Shown: positions 23,613 through 30,246 of the stretch, one piece after another
Layout: each line of letters starts with the position of its first letter
How positions within the stretch are numbered: the stretch's first letter is position 1
Assembly (NCBI GenBank): GCA_042091035.1
Contig: JBELIG010000016.1
Location: 1-30,246, forward strand
From: AM-2324 sp042091035
Lineage (GTDB): Bacteria; Bacteroidota; Bacteroidia; Chitinophagales; Saprospiraceae
DNA length: 30,246 bases
Direction of reading: 5' to 3'
Notes under the pieces: generated by a model
Seen by the model: only the letters and a program-made list of their open reading frames with translations
The model's database searches: none
Told to the model about the DNA's origin: nothing
Program-made: the position numbers and the translations under genes

Positions 23613-26600
23613 ATGTCTATTTTCAAAAAAGCAATTCTCTTTTCTCTAGTGATTTGTTCTTTCAGTTTAAATGCCCAAAATTACTGGGAAAAGTCAGACC
23701 TGAAAGGTGACCTCTCGGGAAGTAAAAACAATAAAAGTGCAAACGCATTATCCTCTACCTTTGAACTTGATTTAAAAGCTTTTACTGATTTACTGGAGAA
23801 TGCACCAATGCGATTCTCAGAAGCGTCTAAAAGTAAAGCAGTTCATCTTGACTTCCCTAACCCAACGGGTAGTATTAGTTCATATAAAATTGTTGAGGCT
23901 CCATCACTTTCTCCCGAATTGAGCATGAAATTTCCTCAGATCAGATCCTATGCAGGATATGACACATCTAATCCGTCTAATTATTTAAGGTTTGATATTA
24001 GTCCTAGAGGTCTTCATGCTATGGTACTCTCCGCTTCTGGAGAAACGATAATCATCAACCCTTTTAATGAGTCTACTACGGAAACGTATGAGGTTTTCTT
24101 TAAAAAGGATGCCATTGGAGAGCATGATTTCAACTGTGAAACTGAGGCAGTAGCAAAAAAAGAAGCTTTAGACAATCCTCTTGATTCAGAAATAAATTTA
24201 TTAAATACTGACTTTAAAACATATCGACTTGCCCTTGCTTGTACTGGTGAGTATGGTATTTTCCATGGAAATGATACCACATTGATTCTCGCAGCAATGA
24301 ATACGACTATGACCCGTGTAAACGGTGTCTATGAAAGAGAATTTGCTCTGACTATGGAAATTATTCCTAACAATGATCAGTTGATTTATCTTGTTCCTAA
24401 TGAAGATCCATATTCGAATAACAATGGAGGAGCAATGCTTGGACAAAATCAAACGACAATAAATGCGGCAATCGGAAGTGCCAATTACGATATTGGTCAT
24501 GTATTTAGCACAGGTGGCGGTGGAATCGCATTCCTAGGCTCTGTGTGTACCAGTAATAAAGCGCGTGGAGTTACTGGCGGAGGATCTCCGGTAGGTGACC
24601 CTTTTGATATTGATTATGTAGCGCATGAGATGGGCCATCAATTTGGTGCAAATCACACACAAAACAATTCTTGTAACCGTGTGAATAGTGCTGCCTTTGA
24701 ACCAGGATCTGCCTCCACGATCATGGGATATGCAGGAATCTGTAATCCAAATGTGCAAAACAACTCCGATGATCACTTTCATATTCACAGTATATATGAA
24801 ATTAATGCCCACTTAAATGGAGCAGGATCTTGTGCAGCGATTGAGGTCATAGATAATACAGCACCAAGCATTGAGCCACTTGAAGATTATAATATACCAC
24901 ACAGTACACCTTTCATATTGACAGCAATAGCCACGAGTGCTGAAAATGATTCACTGACCTACTGCTGGGAACAATATGATAATGAGATTGCTTCTATGCC
25001 TCCTTCCCCCACAAATACAGATGGACCTGCATTTAGGTCTAACTCACCAACAAACAGCAATCAAAGATACATGCCACGCTTGGAGAATGTGGTCAACAAT
25101 ACAGATAACACTTGGGAGGTTCTCGCATCCGTTCAACGTGAATACAAGTTTAAAGTATCTGTAAGAGATAACTATCCACTTGCGGGAAGACTTACTGATG
25201 CGGAAATGAATGTAGATGTAATTGGTTCATCAGGCCCTTTCTTGGTTACAGAACCAAACACGAACCTGGACTGGCCAGCACTTTCCCTTCAAACCATAAC
25301 TTGGGATATTGCCAACACTGACCTTGCGCCAATCAACTGTTCACATGTTGATATTTACTTATCCCTAGATGGAGGTTATACATATCCAGTAGTGGTCGCT
25401 GAAAATGTTCCTAACCAAGGATATCACTATGGTCCAATACCAAACAATCAAACGACTACTGCAAGAATAATGGTAAAAGGTCACGACAATATCTTCTACG
25501 ATATTTCAAATACGGACTTTACAATATCTCAGCCTCAAGAAGGCTATTCTGTTTGGCTAGAACATCCTGACCAGATTGGCTGTGAAGGAGATTCAATTGC
25601 ATTCTTTTTCACCTCTATCGGATTTGATAGTTTTGATGAACCTATAAATTTTGAATTAAACAACCAATCTCCTGAATATGGATATTTCTTTGAAAACAAT
25701 CCACTAACTCCAGGACAGGACAATAATTTGTTTTTATTAGCACCAGATAATCCAGACAATTCTACCATATTTTGGGATGGAGTGGTCAACACTGAATCTG
25801 GTCAATACAATTTTGATATTCCAGTAAGCGCGATTATCTATTCAACTACTGTAGACAATGTTAATCTAAGCTATCCACAAGATCAATCCATTGATATTTC
25901 ACCAGAGTTAACCTTTGAATGGGAGGAAGTGGAAAATGCATCCTTTTACACGATCGAAGTTTCACTAAATGCTGACTTCAGCAATATCGTCGAGTATGCA
26001 ACAGACATAAGCTCCTTATCCTATGCCATATCCACTTCACTTGAAAATGAAACGAACTATTTTTGGAGGGTAAGTCCAGCCAACCCATGTGCAGTAGGAG
26101 CGGCCTCTGAAATATTCAGTTTTACTACTAATTCAATTACTTGTGTGTCTCTTTCACCACAAGATTTACCTGTAGATATTCCGTCTTCTGATGTTGTTAC
26201 AGTAAGTTCAATACTGAATGTTCCAAATGATGGTATCATCACAGATTTAAATGTCTTAAATATTGAATGTGAACATACATGGATCAATGATCTACAAATT
26301 GATCTTACGTCACCTTCAGGTACTACTGTACGCCTTTTAGATAATACTTGTGACAACGAGAATGATCTATCGATGAGTTTTGATGATGAAGCAGAAAATG
26401 AATACGGAACATGGCCTTGCCCTCCACTTGAGGGACTTACCTATACACCATTTGAATCTTTATCAGCTTTTGATGATGAAAATGCAAATGGGGAATGGAT
26501 TTTATCAATAACGGATATCTTCGCACAAGATGGCGGAGCTCTAAATAACTGGACATTAGATCTATGTTATCTAGGAGACCTACCCCTTACAATCAATTCA

Positions 26601-27779
26601 GACATAATAGATGCAAGTTGTTCTGATTCATCAGATGGAGCTATCACTGTAAACGCAGAAAACGGTACAGGAAATTACACCTACTTATGGTCTAATGGTA
26701 ATACATCAAATTCTTTAATTGGTATTGCAGCAGGAGATTATGAGGTAAGCATATCGGATGGAAACCTTACTATTACGGAAACTATCACTGTTGAGGCACC
26801 AGATCCTATTATAACTTTTGAAAATATAACAGCAGATCTGGATAATCAAGGAACAGGCTCTATAGAGCTCAATATTTCTGGAGGTACCGCTCCATATTCT
26901 ATACTGTGGAATACGGGTAGCACAGATTTTATTTTGAGTGATCTAAGTGCGGGCACTTATACGGTCACCATTACTGATGACCAACAATGTGATCAAGAAT
27001 TTGAATTTGAAGTTTCAAACTTAAGCACACCTGTAGCTGCCTTCGAATCGGGCATAACCGAAGGCTGTGCGCCTTTTGAAGTCCAATTCACAAATGTGTC
27101 GTCAGGAGATTTCGATAATATATCTTGGACCTTCGAGGGCGGAAATCCAACTTCTTCCTCAAATGAAAATCCAAGCGTCATTTATTACGAGCCAGGGTCA
27201 TACTTTGTAAGACTTCTAGTAAGCAATGACCTTAGTGCCGATACCTTAATCCAAGAGAACCTGATTCAAATCAATGATATTCCAAGCGTTGACTTTGACA
27301 TCATAAATACAGGAAACTATATCTTTGAGTTTGACAATAGCTCAATAAATGCAGATACCTACTTCTGGGATTTCAATAATGGAGAAACCTCCACCGAGGA
27401 AACCCCTACTACTGAATTTGAATTTCCAGGTGAATACAATATTCTCCTTATTGCTAGTAATGAATGTGGTGATGATTCTCTTTATGTGGAATTGATGACT
27501 ACAAGTTCTTTCAAGCTCCCTGAAACTTATAAATTCGAAGTAGTACCAAACCCATCAAATGGAAACTTCAAACTCAACTGGGAAAGCCCTGTTGATTTAG
27601 ATAACATGGAATGGGAATTCATAAGCACTTTAGGTCAGACTATTGACAGAGGAGTACTCAGTAATTTAGAAAGAACAGGTGGCGAAGTATTTAAACAAAC
27701 AGATATTCCAAGCGGAGTCTATTATTTAAAAATAAAAGTAAACAACGGAATAAAGGTTTTCCGATTATTAATAGAATAA
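23613..27779 (+). CDS. Secreted reprolysin-like metalloprotease, T9SS cargo
   Basis: A 1388-aa predicted secreted zinc endopeptidase. Signal peptide 1-22, ending LNAQ; propeptide to about residue 195 with a lone Cys175; then a metzincin catalytic domain with HEMGHQFGANH (338-348: three zinc ligands and Glu339) and the Met-turn STIMGYAG (Met371). Downstream are an Ig-like region with CWEQYDNE and YMPRLENVVNNT, a fibronectin-like domain (about 752-843), a proprotein-convertase P domain (about 844-986), two SprB-type repeats (about 990-1130), two PKD domains (about 1135-1300) and a T9SS type A sorting domain (1306-1388, VPNPSNGNF, GVYYLKI). The start at 23613 is preferred over TTG 23589 because a -7 element overlaps the latter. 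Probably released or surface-held to degrade proteins outside the cell. A paralogue follows 228 bp downstream. Substrate unknown. Confidence 0.92.
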   Translation: MSIFKKAILFSLVICSFSLNAQNYWEKSDLKGDLSGSKNNKSANALSSTFELDLKAFTDLLENAPMRFSEASKSKAVHLDFPNPTGSISSYKIVEAPSLSPELSMKFPQIRSYAGYDTSNPSNYLRFDISPRGLHAMVLSASGETIIINPFNESTTETYEVFFKKDAIGEHDFNCETEAVAKKEALDNPLDSEINLLNTDFKTYRLALACTGEYGIFHGNDTTLILAAMNTTMTRVNGVYEREFALTMEIIPNNDQLIYLVPNEDPYSNNNGGAMLGQNQTTINAAIGSANYDIGHVFSTGGGGIAFLGSVCTSNKARGVTGGGSPVGDPFDIDYVAHEMGHQFGANHTQNNSCNRVNSAAFEPGSASTIMGYAGICNPNVQNNSDDHFHIHSIYEINAHLNGAGSCAAIEVIDNTAPSIEPLEDYNIPHSTPFILTAIATSAENDSLTYCWEQYDNEIASMPPSPTNTDGPAFRSNSPTNSNQRYMPRLENVVNNTDNTWEVLASVQREYKFKVSVRDNYPLAGRLTDAEMNVDVIGSSGPFLVTEPNTNLDWPALSLQTITWDIANTDLAPINCSHVDIYLSLDGGYTYPVVVAENVPNQGYHYGPIPNNQTTTARIMVKGHDNIFYDISNTDFTISQPQEGYSVWLEHPDQIGCEGDSIAFFFTSIGFDSFDEPINFELNNQSPEYGYFFENNPLTPGQDNNLFLLAPDNPDNSTIFWDGVVNTESGQYNFDIPVSAIIYSTTVDNVNLSYPQDQSIDISPELTFEWEEVENASFYTIEVSLNADFSNIVEYATDISSLSYAISTSLENETNYFWRVSPANPCAVGAASEIFSFTTNSITCVSLSPQDLPVDIPSSDVVTVSSILNVPNDGIITDLNVLNIECEHTWINDLQIDLTSPSGTTVRLLDNTCDNENDLSMSFDDEAENEYGTWPCPPLEGLTYTPFESLSAFDDENANGEWILSITDIFAQDGGALNNWTLDLCYLGDLPLTINSDIIDASCSDSSDGAITVNAENGTGNYTYLWSNGNTSNSLIGIAAGDYEVSISDGNLTITETITVEAPDPIITFENITADLDNQGTGSIELNISGGTAPYSILWNTGSTDFILSDLSAGTYTVTITDDQQCDQEFEFEVSNLSTPVAAFESGITEGCAPFEVQFTNVSSGDFDNISWTFEGGNPTSSSNENPSVIYYEPGSYFVRLLVSNDLSADTLIQENLIQINDIPSVDFDIINTGNYIFEFDNSSINADTYFWDFNNGETSTEETPTTEFEFPGEYNILLIASNECGDDSLYVELMTTSSFKLPETYKFEVVPNPSNGNFKLNWESPVDLDNMEWEFISTLGQTIDRGVLSNLERTGGEVFKQTDIPSGVYYLKIKVNNGIKVFRLLIE

Positions 27780-27780
27780 T

Positions 27781-27825
27781 AAAAAGAGGGCTTGAAGGAA
27801 ACTTTAAGCCCTCTTTTTATTTTTT
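27781..27825 (+). terminator. Strong intrinsic terminator after the first metalloprotease
   Basis: A 17-bp stem (27781-27797 with 27802-27818, one G-U pair) is capped by a GAAA tetraloop and followed by a T-rich run. It begins directly after the stop codon. The two protease genes are thus probably transcribed separately. Confidence 0.9.
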
Positions 27826-28007
27826 AGCTAATCTACTTTTAATCAAAAGTTTAATTCTGGCAATTCCTTTTAAAAGCCATAGAAATAATAGATCATATCA
27901 AGTTTTCATTTTTTATTCTGTTGTAGCTGTTGTATTTTTAAAGGACCTCTCAATCTCATCCTAGGTATAACACAAAGGCATTTTCATTCTTATCAGAAGT
28001 CTTAACT

Positions 28008-30246
28008 ATGAAACTAAAAGCACTGCTATTTTTGGGAGCTTGTATGTTATTTATAAACATCTCTTCCTTCGCACAAGAAAATTACTGGGAAAGTATTCGA
28101 GAATCAGAAATTTCTCAAAATGGAGATAGACAGATCGTCCCAGAAAAGTATCTGTCTTATCGAATGGATATAGGCAAAATTTCGGCTATCCTCGATCAAG
28201 CTCCTTTAAGGTTTAGTAAAGAGGCTGTTGGCTCCAAAGTGATCCTTGAGTTACCTACTCCAGATGGAGAAATCAAACGATTCAATATTCTTAATGCGCC
28301 TGTCTTCGCACCTGAACTTGCTGCAAAATATCCTCAAATAAGATCATTTGCTGGCCAAGGCGTAGATGATCCACATGCATATATACGCTTTGATTTAGGG
28401 CCTAAAGGATTTCACGCTATGATACTAAGTCCAAATCACAGTACAATTTTCATAGATCCATTCCATGACAAAACAGTAAATGATTACATAGTCTATTACA
28501 AAAAGGATTTTATTGCCCATAATAAAACAATGACCTGCGACTATGAGGCTGTAAATAAGCATCTTCTCCATGACACTCCAGATTTAGATAAAGCTCCAAT
28601 GAATGGAGATTGTCAATTTAGAGATTATAGAATGGCACTGGCTTGTACTGGCGAATATGCACAATTCCACGGCGGTACTGTTACTTTGGTTCTTGCAGCA
28701 ATGAACACTTCTATGACTCGCGTTAATGGTGTTTATGAGAATGAAATATCTGTCACAATGACGCTTGTGCCAAATAATGATCAATTGATCTTTTTAAATG
28801 CCGGTTCAGATCCATATACAAATAATAATGGCGGAGCAATGCTCTCTCAAAACATTACAACCTGTAACAACATAATAGGATCTGCTAATTACGATATAGG
28901 ACATGTATTCAGCACAGGCGGCGGCGGCGTAGCATACTTGCAATCCGTTTGCCAATCCAATAAAGCAGGTGGTGTCACAGGGCAGGGAACTCCTGTTGGT
29001 GATCCATTTGATATTGATTACGTTTGTCATGAAGTTGGTCATCAATTTGGCGGTAGACATACACAAAACAACAGTTGCAACAGAGATAGTAATTCCTGTT
29101 ATGAACCAGGTTCAGCCTCAACAATAATGGGATATGCAGGTATTTGTGCACCAAATGTACAAAGCAATTCGGATGATTACTTCCATATCAATTCAATCAT
29201 ATTGATGAGTAATTTCATCACTGGATCTGGTGATTGTTCCGCAAATACGAATACAGGTAACAATGCCCCTGTGGCCGATGCGGGTTCAAACTTTACCATT
29301 CCCAAATCAACACCTTTCATACTTGAAGGAGCTGCTACAGATGCCGATAGTGATCCTCTTACATATTGCTGGGAGCAATATGATAAGCAAGTTGCAACAA
29401 TGCCCCCATCATCATCAAGCACATCAGGACCAGCCTTTAGGTCACTGGACCCGACAACCTCAACAGATCGCTACATGCCTAGTCTAGACAATGTAGTAAA
29501 CAACACGAATAACACCTGGGAAGTACTCGCAAGTGTAACCCGAAACTATAATTTTAGACTTACAGTAAGAGATAATAATACGAGTGGCGGTTGTACGGAC
29601 GATGATAATATGACCGTTAGTGTAAATGCTTCGTCTGGACCTTTTTTAGTGCTTAGTCCAAATACAAATGTTTCTTGGCCAGGAAATTCTACGCAAACAG
29701 TAACATGGGATGTTGCCAACACGACAGCATCTCCAGTTAGTTGTTCTAGTGTGGATATCTTCTTATCCTACGATGGTGGCTTCACCTACCCTATTACCCT
29801 TGCAACAAACACAAGTAATGATGGAAGTCATGCTGTGACAATACCTGGCACCCAGAGTACTACAGCAAGAATCATGGTCAGAGGACATAACAACATATTC
29901 TATGATATTTCTGATACTGATTTTACCATTTCTGTTCCGGTTGCAGGTTTTGCACTAAATGCAACACCCAGCTCTACGACTATCTGTAGCGGAACAAATG
30001 CAAACTATACTATAATCACAACTCCTTTAGGTGGTTTCAACAATCCTATAACATTTTCAGCAAGTGGACTACCAGCTGGCTTGATAGCAAGCTTTAGTCC
30101 GAATCCAGTTGGTCCCGGCTCGAATTCCAACCTCAGCATTTTAAACACAGCAGCTGCACCAGCGGGAACCTACAACTTTGATGTAATAGGAACTTCTGGA
30201 TCAATAACTTTTAATTTAACACTTGAATTAATCGTTGAGGCTGGCT
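28008..30246 (+). CDS. Second reprolysin-like metalloprotease (3' end beyond window)
   Basis: An open frame starts at ATG 28008 and runs without a stop to the right edge (746 codons seen). It encodes a paralogue of the preceding protease. Signal peptide about 1-23, ending SSFAQ; propeptide with Cys177 in TCDYEAV; catalytic domain with HEVGHQFGGRH (341-351) and Met-turn STIMGYAG (Met374). The Ig-like region with CWEQYDKQ and YMPSLDNVVNNT follows, then a DIFLSYDGGFTYPI domain and the start of a further beta domain with FALNATPSSTTICSG. It has more cysteines than its neighbour, including Cys340 right beside the first zinc ligand. The domain order matches the first protease as far as it can be followed, so T9SS sorting is expected but its C-terminus is not in the window. 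No perfect -7 motif was seen in the 182 bp after the previous terminator. Confidence 0.9.
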   Translation, partial: MKLKALLFLGACMLFINISSFAQENYWESIRESEISQNGDRQIVPEKYLSYRMDIGKISAILDQAPLRFSKEAVGSKVILELPTPDGEIKRFNILNAPVFAPELAAKYPQIRSFAGQGVDDPHAYIRFDLGPKGFHAMILSPNHSTIFIDPFHDKTVNDYIVYYKKDFIAHNKTMTCDYEAVNKHLLHDTPDLDKAPMNGDCQFRDYRMALACTGEYAQFHGGTVTLVLAAMNTSMTRVNGVYENEISVTMTLVPNNDQLIFLNAGSDPYTNNNGGAMLSQNITTCNNIIGSANYDIGHVFSTGGGGVAYLQSVCQSNKAGGVTGQGTPVGDPFDIDYVCHEVGHQFGGRHTQNNSCNRDSNSCYEPGSASTIMGYAGICAPNVQSNSDDYFHINSIILMSNFITGSGDCSANTNTGNNAPVADAGSNFTIPKSTPFILEGAATDADSDPLTYCWEQYDKQVATMPPSSSSTSGPAFRSLDPTTSTDRYMPSLDNVVNNTNNTWEVLASVTRNYNFRLTVRDNNTSGGCTDDDNMTVSVNASSGPFLVLSPNTNVSWPGNSTQTVTWDVANTTASPVSCSSVDIFLSYDGGFTYPITLATNTSNDGSHAVTIPGTQSTTARIMVRGHNNIFYDISDTDFTISVPVAGFALNATPSSTTICSGTNANYTIITTPLGGFNNPITFSASGLPAGLIASFSPNPVGPGSNSNLSILNTAAAPAGTYNFDVIGTSGSITFNLTLELIVEAG

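Noticed and set aside
27835..27850. 6-bp inverted repeat ACTTTT/AAAAGT before the second protease
   Set aside because: It is short and made almost entirely of A and T, so it is expected by chance here.

Overview
The window is chromosomal DNA from a Bacteroidota bacterium. Three things show this. The gene run lepB / ftsX / DUF3098 / uppP / truB is typical of the phylum. Four proteins are built for type IX secretion (T9SS): two carry a gliding-motility-type (CHU_C, type B) C-terminal domain, one carries a type A sorting domain, and the fourth runs off the window. Several start regions carry the Bacteroidota -7 promoter motif TAnnTTTG. AT-rich DNA, SprB-type repeats and giant Ig-like repeat proteins would suit Saprospiraceae or a related marine or activated-sludge group, but the genus cannot be read from the sequence.

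Layout. (1) 1-4.5 kb holds envelope housekeeping genes on +: signal peptidase I, a terminator, then ftsX, a DUF3098 membrane protein, undecaprenyl-diphosphatase and tRNA pseudouridine synthase B. (2) 4.5-10 kb holds a secreted alpha/beta hydrolase (-) whose 3' end overlaps truB, gpsA (+, TTG start), a GT2 glycosyltransferase (-) overlapping the gpsA end, and a large YfhO-family membrane protein (+) with a clear terminator. (3) 10.1-19.95 kb holds two adjacent L-type-lectin surface proteins of related architecture, one of 540 aa and one of 2718 aa. The large one contains a duplicated three-domain block and then 20 tandem repeats of about 84 aa. (4) 20.0-23.1 kb is a tight three-gene unit: a flippase, a GT2 glycosyltransferase and a cyclase-family hydrolase, separated by 1 and 2 bp and preceded by a perfect -7 motif. 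(5) 23.14-23.61 kb is non-coding, with two terminators and a -7 motif; it may encode a small RNA. (6) 23.6 kb to the end holds two paralogous secreted metzincin metalloproteases. The second runs off the right edge.

How the genes may work together. Signal peptidase I removes signal peptides from exported proteins. UppP recycles undecaprenyl phosphate, the carrier used for peptidoglycan and surface glycans. The YfhO protein, the two GT2 enzymes and the flippase look like cell-surface glycan assembly. The lectin adhesins and metalloproteases look like T9SS cargo for surface attachment and extracellular proteolysis. A functional link between the glycan genes and the cargo genes is inference from neighbourhood only.

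Most unusual observations: residues 186-1351 of the giant lectin protein contain no lysine or arginine; its internally duplicated block keeps an 11-residue stretch while changing all 11 codons; a terminator-like hairpin for truB lies inside the opposing hydrolase gene; and there is a possible orphan RNA locus before the proteases. I found no CRISPR array, transposase, tRNA or rRNA.
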